DNA from: SZAS-79 sp964599095 | GTDB taxonomy: Bacteria; Pseudomonadota; Gammaproteobacteria; Burkholderiales; SG8-39 | Assembly: GCA_964599095.1 (NCBI GenBank) | Contig: CAZREB010000016.1 | Span: 1 to 64,000 of the forward strand | Direction of reading: 5' to 3' | DNA length: 64,000 bases | In this document: piece by piece, positions 43,299-52,909 of the stretch | Numbering within the stretch: the stretch's first letter is position 1 | Layout of the letters: the number at the start of each line of letters is the position of its first letter | Program-made: the position numbers and the translations under genes | The notes under the pieces: generated by a model | Told to the model about the DNA's origin: nothing | Database searches by the model: none | What the model saw: the letters and a program-made list of their open reading frames with translations, nothing else

Positions 43299-43341
43299 TT
43301 CCCCCCCTAGTTTCGTCGGCAGGGTGTTGCTTACCCTGCCG
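43299..43341 (+). promoter_or_regulatory. shared 20-nt phage element plus hairpin before the packaging operon
   Basis: ttccccccctagtttcgtc (43299-43317) is nearly identical to a site at 53041-53060 before the capsid operon. It runs into a perfect hairpin, cggcagggt (43317-43325), loop gttgctt, accctgccg (43333-43341), which ends 3 bp before ATG 43345 and would hide the initiation region. Candidate late promoter/activator site combined with an RNA control element. Confidence 0.5.
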
Positions 43342-43344
43342 ACC

Positions 43345-44340
43345 ATGCCGAAAACCGACCTGACCAAGCCGCTCGGCAAGGTCACCTTCCAGTGCCTGTG
43401 CCTGGCCATCCGAACCCCGGAGGATAAGCCGGGCCCTGGGTGGACCTTCGAGGCCACCCCCGAACGCACCGAGGACGATCCCGAACAGGAGCACCATCCG
43501 TTCCGCTATTTCGCGGTTTGTCGCGTGTGCCGGAAGGAGGCCCAGCAGGCGCCGTGGGAAAGAGCGTTGCTCAAGGCCTGGGCCAGCGCCACGGGCCCCA
43601 AGACGCCCGAGGGGAAGGCAGCCGCAGCCGAGAACCTCAAGGGCCACCCAACGCCGGCCGAGGCCCGGCTGACGCGCTTCAACGCGATGAAGCACGGGCT
43701 GAACGCCCGGGTGGCCACGTATTTCCCGGCCAAGCCCGACGGGTACTCGTTTTGCAAGGGGTGCGAGGTCGAGCGGGAGTGGTGCCGCCGGCAGACGGCG
43801 TGCGTGAAACAGAGCGAGTACTTCATGCTTCACCAGGCGGCGTTCGAGCAGGGCGACCCGAAGCGGCTCAACGGGATCTACTCGGACCTGCACGCCGCGG
43901 TGTTCGCCGTGCTGCGCCAGATCCTGCAGACGATCATCGGCGACGGCGTCGAGCTGATCACGCCGAAGTATTCGACGACGAAAGACGGCAACGCGATCAT
44001 CGTCGACTTCGAGGATCCCACCACCAAAGAGCGGAAGGTGATCTACGAGGTCCAGGCACACCCGCTCTTCAAGCCGCTCGGCGAACTGATTTCGAGGTGC
44101 AACCTGTCGCTGTCGGACATGGGCATGACGGTTCGCGAGGTGACGCGCGAAGACGAAGATGATCTCGGCTTTGTGAAGCCCGTCGGCGGCGCCGGCCATG
44201 CGTCGGTCGAGGACTTCTCGAAGCGCCAGTCGGAGAACATCGCGGCCCTGCGCGATCACCTGCAGCGGGCCCAGCTCAACCGTTCTCGCGACCCGGTGCT
44301 GATCGAGCACCAGGCGCAGAACGGCGGGGACGAGCAATGA
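43345..44340 (+). CDS. phage small-terminase-like DNA-packaging protein
   Basis: A 331-residue protein at the start of the prophage structural operon, 4 bp overlapping the large terminase gene. The middle has GPKTPEGKAAAAENLKGHPT and FNAMKHGLNARVATYF, a motif type shared by many phage proteins annotated as small terminase, and two Cys clusters (CRVCRKE; CKGCEVEREWCRRQTAC) that look zinc-binding. Position and this motif suggest recognition of phage DNA for packaging. ATG 43345 is preferred to GTG 43324, which lies inside the hairpin. Exact role inferred from position. Confidence 0.65.
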   Translation: MPKTDLTKPLGKVTFQCLCLAIRTPEDKPGPGWTFEATPERTEDDPEQEHHPFRYFAVCRVCRKEAQQAPWERALLKAWASATGPKTPEGKAAAAENLKGHPTPAEARLTRFNAMKHGLNARVATYFPAKPDGYSFCKGCEVEREWCRRQTACVKQSEYFMLHQAAFEQGDPKRLNGIYSDLHAAVFAVLRQILQTIIGDGVELITPKYSTTKDGNAIIVDFEDPTTKERKVIYEVQAHPLFKPLGELISRCNLSLSDMGMTVREVTREDEDDLGFVKPVGGAGHASVEDFSKRQSENIAALRDHLQRAQLNRSRDPVLIEHQAQNGGDEQ

Positions 44341-45938
44341 GGATCTCCGCCACCGAACGCGTGCGGATCGGCAATCGCGCCGAGGAAGCGCTCGCGAAGT
44401 ACTCCAAGCCGGATCCGGCGACCGGCCTTCGGCCGCACGCGCTCTGGCATAAGCACGTGCACAACGTCGACCTCGACCCGATGCAGGTCCTGCGCATGAT
44501 CGAGATGGACGAACACCGGAACACGGTCGATTACTCGTGCCGGCGCACGCGCAAGACATCGACGAAGGAGCTCTTCAACCTCGAGCGCCTGGCCACCAAC
44601 GGCTTTCTCGAGCTCGGCATCGTCGCGCCGCGCGAGCGCCAGGCGCAAAACAACATGAAGTACATGGTCGACTCGATCCGGCGATCGCCGATGCTCACCG
44701 GCTACCTGCAGTACCGCGCCGGCCGGCGGCAGCTCTCGGACACGAAGTTCGAGTTCATGAATTCGTCGAAGGCGCAGACGTACGGGATCATGGGGGAGAT
44801 CGACGGCGATTCGCTGGCGATCGCGAGCCTGGAGGAAGTCGACGACATGCCCCAGGACCGGCTGCTCTCCAAGTTCCTGCCGATGTTGGGCGCGGCCGAG
44901 CGGCTCGGCTCGGACGTGAAGATCGACCCGGAGATCCGGATCTCCGGTGTCTTCAAGGGTGCCGGCGTGCTCAAGAGCCTCCTGGCCACCGGCGAGTACC
45001 ACACGCTGCCGCCGGTCGACGTCTACATGGGCTGCGAGCTGGGCATCATCAGCCAAAGCTGGGTCGACACCATGCGTGCTCAGCAGACCGAGGGGGAATG
45101 GCTGCGCCAGTTCCTGTGCCTCGATATCGCGTCGCAAAACTTCATCTGGGAGCGCTGGATCCGCAAAGCGAAGGGCGTGGGGCTGGAGGCGCACCTGCCG
45201 ATCTCCGAGCCGTTGCCAGGCCTGCGCTACCGGCGGCGCGGATTGATCAGCTTCGGCTACGACCACACCGGCCACGGCGAAAAGCCGGAAGCCTCGAAGT
45301 CCTGCCTCGTGGTGTGCGAGCAGATCGGCAGCTTCGTCACTTTCCCGTTCATCCGCTACTGGCCGGCCGGCACGGACGAGAAGGTGATCGAGCGGGACCT
45401 GATCGGATACTGGGACTACTTCCGGCCCGACTACGCCATGGGCGACGCCTACGGGATCGGCATGCTCACCAGCCTGAACGACCAGCTCTTCCGGAGAGGC
45501 CTCACCGAGATCGACCGGCAGACGATCGGCGAGGGGCAGAGCACCGCGTCGACCTGGTCCGAGTGGGCCTTTGCGCCGATCCGCTTCGAGGGGATGGTCA
45601 AGCACAGCATGGCCACCACGCTGCGCGCCGCCTTTTACAACTCCCAGGCGGCGATCCCCTATTTCGACGACGAGGACCTGCACGCCGAGGCCTTCATCAC
45701 GTTCGTGCGCCAGCTGGGGAACATCAAGACCGAGCCGACGAAATCTTCCTACTCGAGCTACGTCATGGCCGACCAGAAGATCGGCGACGACGGCTTCGAC
45801 GCCGCATGCGCCGGCGTGTGGGCCCTGGTGACCCGCGGCGAAGGCGACGTGCCCACCGTGATCACGAGTCGCACGCAGACGCGATCGCAGCTGCTCGGTG
45901 AGCCCGCGCGGTTGCCGGCGACGGTGGAGCCGGGCTGA
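44337..45938 (+). CDS. phage terminase large subunit
   Basis: A 533-residue packaging motor protein. The N-terminal ATPase has an adenine-binding/Walker-A region with CRRTRKTS at residues 68-75 (a variant P-loop typical of terminases) and Walker-B-like IASLEEVDD; the C-terminal RNase-H-like nuclease has acidic positions in FGYDHTGHG and AMGDAYGIG, and late IGDDGFDA. It translocates DNA into the prohead and cuts the concatemer. Start overlaps the previous stop (ATGA). Confidence 0.88.
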   Translation: MRISATERVRIGNRAEEALAKYSKPDPATGLRPHALWHKHVHNVDLDPMQVLRMIEMDEHRNTVDYSCRRTRKTSTKELFNLERLATNGFLELGIVAPRERQAQNNMKYMVDSIRRSPMLTGYLQYRAGRRQLSDTKFEFMNSSKAQTYGIMGEIDGDSLAIASLEEVDDMPQDRLLSKFLPMLGAAERLGSDVKIDPEIRISGVFKGAGVLKSLLATGEYHTLPPVDVYMGCELGIISQSWVDTMRAQQTEGEWLRQFLCLDIASQNFIWERWIRKAKGVGLEAHLPISEPLPGLRYRRRGLISFGYDHTGHGEKPEASKSCLVVCEQIGSFVTFPFIRYWPAGTDEKVIERDLIGYWDYFRPDYAMGDAYGIGMLTSLNDQLFRRGLTEIDRQTIGEGQSTASTWSEWAFAPIRFEGMVKHSMATTLRAAFYNSQAAIPYFDDEDLHAEAFITFVRQLGNIKTEPTKSSYSSYVMADQKIGDDGFDAACAGVWALVTRGEGDVPTVITSRTQTRSQLLGEPARLPATVEPG

Positions 45939-46153
45939 TGGCGCTGCCGGAACGCTCCAGCCCCGAGCGCGCACGGGAACTGCGCGCACGACTCATGGCG
46001 ATGCCAGGGGGCGACAAGTTCTTCCGCGAGCTGTACGCCGAAGGCCTCGTCGACGGATGGACAAGGCTCCTGGCGGTCGGCGAGCCGCTCGACCTCACCG
46101 GACATATCGAAGTGCCTGGCCCGCATCAAACCGGGTACGAGTGCTGCAGATGA
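45938..46153 (+). CDS. small phage hypothetical protein (71 aa)
   Basis: Starts on the last base of the terminase stop codon (tgATG overlap) and ends 13 bp before the portal gene. Helical N-terminal half with many Arg (SPERARELRARLMAMPGGDK). Not recognised; the position between terminase and portal is where small head-joining or regulatory proteins are often coded. Confidence 0.6.
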   Translation: MALPERSSPERARELRARLMAMPGGDKFFRELYAEGLVDGWTRLLAVGEPLDLTGHIEVPGPHQTGYECCR

Positions 46154-46166
46154 AAAAGGAAAAGCC

Positions 46167-47564
46167 ATGCTGATGCTGAAGAGCACCTTCCCCTGGATCG
46201 GGCGCAAGGATGTGCCGGCGCCGGCGGCGCCGGCGGTGGAAGACCCCGTCGCGCAGGTGCCGAACGAGCCGCCGGCGGTTTCGAGCGAGCGCGGCGCGCG
46301 CACCACCCCGGAAAACCAGCTCAAGTACCTCTACCGCACGATGTGGGTGGATCCGGACGTCCGGCAGGCGATCCTCGATGTGCGCGAAATGGACAGGCTC
46401 GACGGCCGGGTGAAGCGGATTCATTCGCGGGTCGCGCGAGACATCACGAAGGGAGGCCTCGTGCTGCAGCAGGCCCAGGAGAGCAAGGTGATCTCCTCGA
46501 TGTGGAAGGAGTACGGCCGGCGCCTGCAGCTCAACCGGCCGGAAAAGCTGAAGAGCGACGCGCGAGGTTTGGTCATGGAAGGCAACCTGCCGCTGCAATG
46601 GGTACTCGACGGATCGTTCAACGTGGCGGCGTGTGTCCGCATGGCCTCCGAGACGATCCTGCCCGACGTCGACGGCAGCGGGCGCTTCAAGGACGTCTAC
46701 CGCGCATACGTCCAGTACGACATCCCGACCGGGCGCGAGCTCGCGGCCTTCCCGCTCTGGCAGCTGCACCTGGCTCGGTTCGACCCGGACAACTTCGACG
46801 ACATGGGGGCCATGGGGCGCCCGTTCCTCGACGCGAGCCGCACGACCTGGCGCAAGCTCGCCATGACGGAAGAGGATCTCGTGATCCGCCGGCGGGTGCG
46901 CGCGCCGCTTCGCCTGCATCACGTGCTCAAAGGCGCGTCGAAAGAGGAGCTCGAAGCGTACGAGGCGAAAGTACTGCAGAAGGGGCACGAAATCACGACC
47001 GACACCTTCGCGAACCGGGAGGGCGCCGTGCAGCCGGTGCAGGGCGACGCGAACCTGGACCACATGAAGGACATCGTCTACCTGCTCGACACGTTCTTCG
47101 CCGGCAGCCCGCTGCCCAAGGGCCTCGCCGGCTACACCGGAGATCTCGCGCGGGACATCCTCGACGACCTGAAGCGCGACTACTACGACGAAATCGACGA
47201 CATGCAGGACACGGTCTCGTTCGCCTATGAATTCGGCTTCCGTCTGCACCTCCTGCTCAAGGGCATCAACCCGGACAACGAAGACTTCTGCATCGACTTC
47301 GCCGAGCGCCGCACCGAGACGCCGAACCAGACCGCCGACCGCGCACTGAAGATGAAGGCGATCGGCTTCCCGACCGGGATGGTGTTCGAGGAGATGGGCT
47401 TCAACGCTGCGCGCGTGCAGGAACGCATCAAGTGGGAACTGGAGAACTACGACCCGTATCCGACGCCCGACCAGATCTCGGACCGGCCTCGGATCGCGAA
47501 CGTGAGCATCACGCCGAACAACGCGCCCAAGGGCGACAGCGCGACCTCGATCACCAACAAGTAG
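46167..47564 (+). CDS. phage portal protein
   Basis: A 465-residue protein in the standard place after terminase. Helical, with the portal-like pattern LKYLYRTMWVDPDVRQAILD near residues 50-70, IHSRVARDITKGG, and the later FAYEFGFRLHLLLKGINPDN and EELENYDP-type wing. The portal forms the dodecameric ring at the unique capsid vertex and is the terminase dock. ATG 46167 follows aaaaagga. The 3' neighbour begins 3 bp later. Length is typical for a siphovirus portal. Confidence 0.78.
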   Translation: MLMLKSTFPWIGRKDVPAPAAPAVEDPVAQVPNEPPAVSSERGARTTPENQLKYLYRTMWVDPDVRQAILDVREMDRLDGRVKRIHSRVARDITKGGLVLQQAQESKVISSMWKEYGRRLQLNRPEKLKSDARGLVMEGNLPLQWVLDGSFNVAACVRMASETILPDVDGSGRFKDVYRAYVQYDIPTGRELAAFPLWQLHLARFDPDNFDDMGAMGRPFLDASRTTWRKLAMTEEDLVIRRRVRAPLRLHHVLKGASKEELEAYEAKVLQKGHEITTDTFANREGAVQPVQGDANLDHMKDIVYLLDTFFAGSPLPKGLAGYTGDLARDILDDLKRDYYDEIDDMQDTVSFAYEFGFRLHLLLKGINPDNEDFCIDFAERRTETPNQTADRALKMKAIGFPTGMVFEEMGFNAARVQERIKWELENYDPYPTPDQISDRPRIANVSITPNNAPKGDSATSITNK

Positions 47565-47567
47565 CCG

Positions 47568-50500
47568 ATGCTGATCCAGCTCGCGGCGAACGAACGCACG
47601 GCGCTGCAGGCGCAGATCAAGCGCGCTACGCTGGCCGCGCACCGGGCGGTCGAGAAACTCGACCTGCAAACCCTAGGGGACCTTCAGGGCATCTATCAGC
47701 AGGCCGCGGGCGATCTCGCGACGCGGATCGCCGCGCATGCCGGCGCCGACGGCAACCTGACGCTGCAAGAGCTGCAGAGCGCGCTCGCCCAGGTGAACGC
47801 GATCCTCAAGGACCTCAGCGCAAAACGCGACGCCCTGCTGCAGGGCGGCCTGCAGGCGGCGGCCGACCTGGGGGTCACGCCGTACCTGGCCGGCAATGAG
47901 GAGATGGTCGCGGTGCTATCCGCTGCGGAAGGAATGCGCGTCTCCCAGGAGGCCCTGCAGTTCGTGCGCAATTTCGTCGCGGCCGACGGACTCCAGCTCT
48001 CCGATCGCGTCTGGCGCCTGGACAGGCACGCGCGAGATCTCGTGGTGAACAGCATCGAGCAGGCGGTGATCCAGGGACACGGCGCCAGCCAGGCCGCGTT
48101 CGAGTTCCTTTCCCGCGGCGCAAGCGTGCCGGCCGACGTCGCGGCAAAGATGGGCGCGGCAAACGTGGCAGCCCTGTCGAAAGGCGTCGCCAACGCGCTG
48201 ATGAAGGACAAGGGCAGCCCTCTGGACAACGCGATGCGGCTGTTTCGTACCGAGATCAACCGCGCGCACGGCGAAGCCTTTATGAAGGGCGGCGAAGCGA
48301 CGCCGGGATTTGCCGGCTGGCGGTACCTGCTCTCGCCGGCGCACCCCGAGCCCGACATTTGCGACCTGCTCTCGACGCAGAACCTCTACGGCCTGGGCAA
48401 AGGCGTGTACCCGACGCGCGACAAGACGCCGTGGCCGGCCCATCCGAACACGCTCAGCTTCATCGAGATGGTGTTCGCCGACGAAATCACCGAGGCCGAC
48501 AAAGCGGGCAAGAACACGTCGCTCGAGGCGCTGCAGCTGCTCAGCGCCCAGCGGCAGCGCGGCGTACTCGGCGCGGGGAAGTTCGACCTCTACAAGGAAG
48601 GAAAGCTCAGCCAGGGAATGATCCGCACGCCGCTCTCGTCGGTGAAGGCGCGAGTGACAGCGCTGGAGAACTCCAAGGCGAAGGCGGCGGCCGACGCCGC
48701 GGCCAAGGCCGAAGCCGAAGCGAAAGTCGCCGCGGCCGCTAAAGCCGCGGCGAAGGCGGCGCTCGAAAAGGCGGCCGAGGATGCCAAGCAAAAGGCGGCG
48801 AAGGCCCAGCTCGAGGCGATCGCCGGGGCGACCAAGGGTTTTGCGTTCCAGGCTCTGCAGAAGCTCAAGCAAGCCGGCGCGATCGCCGAGGACATGGCGC
48901 CGGCCGCGGCGCTGGACAAGGTAAACGAGCTGGCGGCTTCATTGAAGCTGAAGAAGCAGACGAACGACGCTCTCTCGAAATACAAGGCGGCCGCGCTCGC
49001 CGGCAAACCCCCGCCGCCTGCCGGCGCCGCGATCGTCGACGCGATGCCGGCGGCCGAGAAGGAAGCGTTCCTGGCGAAGATCGAGGAGGCCAAGATCGCC
49101 GCGGCGAAGAAGGCGGCCGCCGAAGCCGAGGCAGCGGCAAAGGCAGCGGCGGCGGAGGCGAAGGCGGCAGCGGAAAAAGCCGCGGCGGAGGCCGCCGCAG
49201 CCGCCGAGAAGGCCGCCGCGGATGCGGCCAAGGCAGGCCAGCTGCGATTTGCCGACCTCGAGCAGATCGGCCCCCAGGGCGGCAGCAATGCGGGAGGGCT
49301 GTACCGCCAGAAGGCAACCGGAGAGCAGTGGTACGTCAAGACGCCGGCAAGCGAAGACATGGCGCGGAACGAGATCCTGGCCAACCGCCTCTACAAGGCG
49401 GCCGGGATCGACGTCCCCGAAGTTGTGGCGATCGACGTGAGGGGGCAGCCCGGCGTCGCCTCCAAGATCATCCCTGGCCTGGCAAATGACCGAAAGGCGC
49501 TCGCGTCCGGCCGGGTGGCCGGGGTCTACGACGGGTTTGCGATCGACGCGTGGCTCGCGAACTGGGATGCCGTCGGCCTGAACTTCGACAACATGCTGAT
49601 CAAGGACGGCCGCGCCTGGCGGATCGACGCCGGCGGCGCGCTGCGGTATCGGGCCCAAGGCGGCCTCAAGGGCGCGCAGTGGGGCCCCGAGGTGACCGAG
49701 CTCGACACGCTGCGCAACGCCTCGACCAACAAGCAGACCGCCAGTGTCTTCTCGAAAATGACGCAGGCGCAGCTGCAGGCCTCGGCGCAGAAGCTGAAGG
49801 CGATGTCCGACGCCGAGATCAAGAACATCGTGCGCGACTTTGGGCCGCTCGATCAGCGCGAGAACGCGGCGCTCGTCGATACGCTGATCGCGCGGAAGAA
49901 CGACATCATCAAGCGCGTGCTGCCGAACGACGTGGTGGTGCCGCTTCCGCGCGACGCCGGCACGCGCGTCACGCTGCAGGAGTTCGAGCAGATCCGCTCG
50001 AGCCGACTGAACGGCTACGCGATGGTGACCGACAAAGACCAGATCGAGGACCAGCAGGTGCTCGTGTGGTTCGAGAAGGGCAAGGACGGCGCGGGCAAGA
50101 CGCTGGGCAGCTTCAAGCTCACAGAGCCGGCGGCCAAGAAGTTTTCGAGCCTGCTGAAGATCCCGGATGCCGGGCCGATGTTCTACGACAGCGGCCTGCA
50201 CGACAAGATCCTGGAGACGGTCAAAGGCATCGCCAGCCAGGCGACAAAGGGCGAGGAGATCCGTGAGAAGGACCGCGAACGTGCGGCTGCGGCGATCGCG
50301 CTCTTTGCCAAGGCATCGAAGGGCGTGAAGGACGCCGCGGAACGCGAAGCCTTCGTCGCTCACTTCAAGCCATGGGTCGATGCAATCAAAGACTCGATCT
50401 CGAAGCCCGGGCCCAAGGCCAGCTGGAAGCCGCCGACCGAAAAGCTCGTGCCATTCGAGCCGCCCAAGAAGGTTCCTGCACCCGATGCGCCTTTCAAGTT

Positions 50501-51560
50501 CGAGAAGAAGACGTCGGCATTCGAGAGGAAGCGCGTCGAGCGTGGCGTGGCGGTGGCCACCGGCGAGGCGAACTACAGCGCCGGTTACTTCTACGAGGCG
50601 AACATCTCGGGCACCCGGCTGCGGTACTGGCCGGGCGCCAGCGACGTCCCGTATGCACTGCGCAACACCGTCGAGGTGGCGGTGAGCGGCGACGGCGTCG
50701 ACGACACGCGCAAGCTCTTCTCGGCGATCCGTGCGATCGGCATCGACAGCGAGCGCGCGAGCGCACTCGACCGAGAGGCGCTGTACCTGCGCCAGATCGC
50801 CTACCACCGGCGCACCGGGTATGACGCGGTGATCGCCGCGGCCGACGCCGCCGGCGACCAGGCCGCGAAGGTCGACGCAATGAAGGCGGCGCTCTCTTCG
50901 GCGATCGGCCGGGACATCACGAAAGCGCCGCTCTATAACCCGGAGGGCACATACCAGGCATTCGGCCAGGGCCGGCGGTTCACCTTCCGCCCCGACCTCG
51001 AGGGCAAGGACTGGGACAAGTTTCAACGCGACTACGTGCTGCACCACCATATTACCCAGGGCAACCTCGTCGATTCGATCGAGAAGGTCCTGAACACCGG
51101 CGGCCAGTTCGCGCCGACCACCGACAAGCTGCGCCGCGGGATCCCGGTGGGCGGCATGTCGCCGGACGCCGACCTCGAATCTGGCGGCGGCAGCTACTTC
51201 TTCACCCGCCTCAAATCGAGGACGACGGCGCAAAAGAACGCCGGCGTCGTGTGGAAATCCAGGCTGGTCGGCCGGCTCGACGCGATCAGCTACGACGGCG
51301 ACAGGTACGGCCGGACGACGGGCACCAACGTGATCGACCACAGGAAGAGCGGGGTCGAGGAATGGCGCATGGCCGCCAGGAGTTCGAGCAACGAGACGAT
51401 CTTCAAGAACAGCCTGTCGCTCTTCGACGACCTCGAGCATATAATCGTCGCCCCCGGAGAGTACGACCGGCTGCTCGCGGTCTTCAAGAAGCACGGCTAC
51501 ACGAGCTGGCCGGACGGCCGGGCAATCACAGACGTGGTCAAGAAAATTGGATCTATTTGA
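47568..51560 (+). CDS. giant minor head protein with kinase-like and ADP-ribosyltransferase-like domains
   Basis: A 1330-residue multi-domain virion protein. Residues about 1-345 are an SPP1 gp7/Mu F-type head-morphogenesis domain (RLFRTEINRAHGEAF at 224, SPAHPEPDICDLL at 256). Ala/Lys/Glu-rich coiled coils follow (about 360-420, 500-558). Residues about 560-770 resemble HipA/phosphoinositide-kinase-like folds: GGSNAGGLY loop, K591 in WYVKT, catalytic NWDAVGLNFDN near 667 and metal-binding IDAGG near 687. The last 200 residues look like an ADP-ribosyltransferase fold: H1159 (LHHHITQ), Y1210 (GGGSYFFTR), E1290 (DDLEHIIV). The N-terminal role is well supported; the two enzyme domains are inferred from motif spacing. 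Confidence 0.8.
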   Translation: MLIQLAANERTALQAQIKRATLAAHRAVEKLDLQTLGDLQGIYQQAAGDLATRIAAHAGADGNLTLQELQSALAQVNAILKDLSAKRDALLQGGLQAAADLGVTPYLAGNEEMVAVLSAAEGMRVSQEALQFVRNFVAADGLQLSDRVWRLDRHARDLVVNSIEQAVIQGHGASQAAFEFLSRGASVPADVAAKMGAANVAALSKGVANALMKDKGSPLDNAMRLFRTEINRAHGEAFMKGGEATPGFAGWRYLLSPAHPEPDICDLLSTQNLYGLGKGVYPTRDKTPWPAHPNTLSFIEMVFADEITEADKAGKNTSLEALQLLSAQRQRGVLGAGKFDLYKEGKLSQGMIRTPLSSVKARVTALENSKAKAAADAAAKAEAEAKVAAAAKAAAKAALEKAAEDAKQKAAKAQLEAIAGATKGFAFQALQKLKQAGAIAEDMAPAAALDKVNELAASLKLKKQTNDALSKYKAAALAGKPPPPAGAAIVDAMPAAEKEAFLAKIEEAKIAAAKKAAAEAEAAAKAAAAEAKAAAEKAAAEAAAAAEKAAADAAKAGQLRFADLEQIGPQGGSNAGGLYRQKATGEQWYVKTPASEDMARNEILANRLYKAAGIDVPEVVAIDVRGQPGVASKIIPGLANDRKALASGRVAGVYDGFAIDAWLANWDAVGLNFDNMLIKDGRAWRIDAGGALRYRAQGGLKGAQWGPEVTELDTLRNASTNKQTASVFSKMTQAQLQASAQKLKAMSDAEIKNIVRDFGPLDQRENAALVDTLIARKNDIIKRVLPNDVVVPLPRDAGTRVTLQEFEQIRSSRLNGYAMVTDKDQIEDQQVLVWFEKGKDGAGKTLGSFKLTEPAAKKFSSLLKIPDAGPMFYDSGLHDKILETVKGIASQATKGEEIREKDRERAAAAIALFAKASKGVKDAAEREAFVAHFKPWVDAIKDSISKPGPKASWKPPTEKLVPFEPPKKVPAPDAPFKFEKKTSAFERKRVERGVAVATGEANYSAGYFYEANISGTRLRYWPGASDVPYALRNTVEVAVSGDGVDDTRKLFSAIRAIGIDSERASALDREALYLRQIAYHRRTGYDAVIAAADAAGDQAAKVDAMKAALSSAIGRDITKAPLYNPEGTYQAFGQGRRFTFRPDLEGKDWDKFQRDYVLHHHITQGNLVDSIEKVLNTGGQFAPTTDKLRRGIPVGGMSPDADLESGGGSYFFTRLKSRTTAQKNAGVVWKSRLVGRLDAISYDGDRYGRTTGTNVIDHRKSGVEEWRMAARSSSNETIFKNSLSLFDDLEHIIVAPGEYDRLLAVFKKHGYTSWPDGRAITDVVKKIGSI

Positions 51561-51906
51561 GGCACACGCGAAGGGCCTGCCGATCGTCCTGGAAACGGGC
51601 GAGGGTGGCGATCGCCTGGCCGCGGAGATCTTCAAGACCGGCCGCGGCATCGTGTTCGCCGACGTCGGCTGGCCGGGCGCGACGTGGCACCCGTTCCACG
51701 CGATCGAGGGCGAGCTGGGGGAAGGCAAGTACGACTGGAAGGTCGGCGCCGTCGAGATCCGGATCGCCTTCCAAGGCGAGGAACTCTTCGATTCCTGGAA
51801 GGAATGGCAGGCCTGGCGCAGCTCCGGCGCCGGCGCCGCGTTCGGGCGCGATCGGGCTTGGGCCGAAATCCAGCGTTCCGGGATTCTGGAACCGGCTGCC
51901 GCTTAG
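51547..51906 (+). CDS. small phage protein (119 aa)
   Basis: Starts at TTG 51547, overlapping the end of the 1330-residue gene by 14 bp. It reads LFEAHAKGLPIVLETGEGGD, then FADVGWPGATWHPFHAIEG, and ends with helices. Function is not recognised; position and overlap tie it to head assembly. The coding frame is compact and well biased, so it is likely real. Confidence 0.65.
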   Translation: MDLFEAHAKGLPIVLETGEGGDRLAAEIFKTGRGIVFADVGWPGATWHPFHAIEGELGEGKYDWKVGAVEIRIAFQGEELFDSWKEWQAWRSSGAGAAFGRDRAWAEIQRSGILEPAAA

Positions 51907-51951
51907 CGACGGATCGCGCCGGTCACGGCGGCGCGATCCACCGAAGTGTCC

Positions 51952-52566
51952 TTAGTTCGAGGTGAAATACTTTGTCACGCGTTCGACAAGGGCAAAGACG
52001 CCGCAGGCCTTCGCGAAGCCGATCCAGTAGGCCGTGTGCAGCTTGGCCAGCTGCAGCCTCGAATATCCCGCGTCGCGCGATTTCCGTACTTCCATCCGAT
52101 AGTCGGTGATCAGGGGCTCGAAAACCGAGTCATATTTTTCCTTGAAGCATGCCTTGGCGAACCAGTCCATAAACTGACCGGGGGGCACCTCGCGACGACG
52201 CATGGCCACCTTGCGCTCCATACGACGCAGCAATTGCTCCTTTGCCAGCTGCTCAATCTCGGCCTTGGTCATTTTCTCTTTCCCTGCGCTGGTCACGATC
52301 TCGAGGTCGACGACGTCGGGGAAGTTTTTCAAGACGTACCTGTACTGGTCGTTTAGTTTGGCCACGTCCTCGGCGATCTTGTCCCGAATAAAGCTGTGGC
52401 TTCGGCGGTTTGCGATCGGGTGGAAAATGTGGTCGAGGTCGTGAGACGTCTCCCATCCGATCCGCGCACGCATTTGGAATATCTCCGCGGGTGTAACCCC
52501 AAGGATTTTGGCCGCTTCCTTGTCGGCCTCGAGATCGGGGCGGGCCCCGTGCTTTTCGTGACTCAT
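51952..52566 (-). CDS. hypothetical protein of the reversed PadR module (204 aa)
   Basis: A soluble, Lys/Glu-rich helical protein beginning MSHEKHGARPDLEADKEAA, with DLDHIFHPIANRRSHSFIRD and a middle coiled stretch KEKMTKAEIEQLAKEQLLRR. No family recognised. ATG 52566 is preceded by agaggtgc. It lies 31 bp downstream of the PadR-like regulator on the same strand and is the only other gene of this unit, which is inserted against the direction of all phage structural genes. It is likely expressed from the prophage in the lysogen. Confidence 0.7.
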   Translation of the reverse strand: MSHEKHGARPDLEADKEAAKILGVTPAEIFQMRARIGWETSHDLDHIFHPIANRRSHSFIRDKIAEDVAKLNDQYRYVLKNFPDVVDLEIVTSAGKEKMTKAEIEQLAKEQLLRRMERKVAMRRREVPPGQFMDWFAKACFKEKYDSVFEPLITDYRMEVRKSRDAGYSRLQLAKLHTAYWIGFAKACGVFALVERVTKYFTSN

Positions 52567-52597
52567 TTTTGTTGCACCTCTTGGGAGTGGCACTGCG

Positions 52598-52909
52598 TTA
52601 TGCGAAAGCTCCTCGCAGGCCACCCATCGAGGCGATCGGCTCCCAGGTCTGAAAGACCTTTCTGCCGGTGGCCGTGATGCGGTAGAGCTTGCGGGGAACA
52701 GCGACGGTACTGCTGTCTTCCTTCTTTCCTACGACAAAACCCTTGCTATCAAGTCGGTCGAGAAGCACGTAGACGGAGCCGCGCTTCAGCTTCCCGTCCG
52801 AACGCTCGACGAGCTCGAGGCCGTACATCGGCTTCGCCCCGTTATCGACCAGCATCTTCAGGATCGAGAACTCCGCTCCCGTGATGTGGGTGCTGCGGTC
52901 ATATTCCAT
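52598..52909 (-). CDS. PadR-family winged-helix transcriptional regulator
   Basis: A 103-residue regulator. Its winged helix reads HITGAEFSILKMLVDNGAKP, MYGLELVERSDGKLKRGSVY, VLLDRLDSKGFV then KLYRITATGRKVF, the PadR/PF03551 pattern. ATG 52909 is preceded by aaggag at optimal spacing. A consensus sigma-70 promoter lies about 85 bp upstream, overlapping a rightward -10, so the protein may control both its own unit and the rightward capsid operon. It lacks the C-terminal dimerisation helix extension of large PadR proteins (short s2-like class). Confidence 0.85.
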   Translation of the reverse strand: MEYDRSTHITGAEFSILKMLVDNGAKPMYGLELVERSDGKLKRGSVYVLLDRLDSKGFVVGKKEDSSTVAVPRKLYRITATGRKVFQTWEPIASMGGLRGAFA

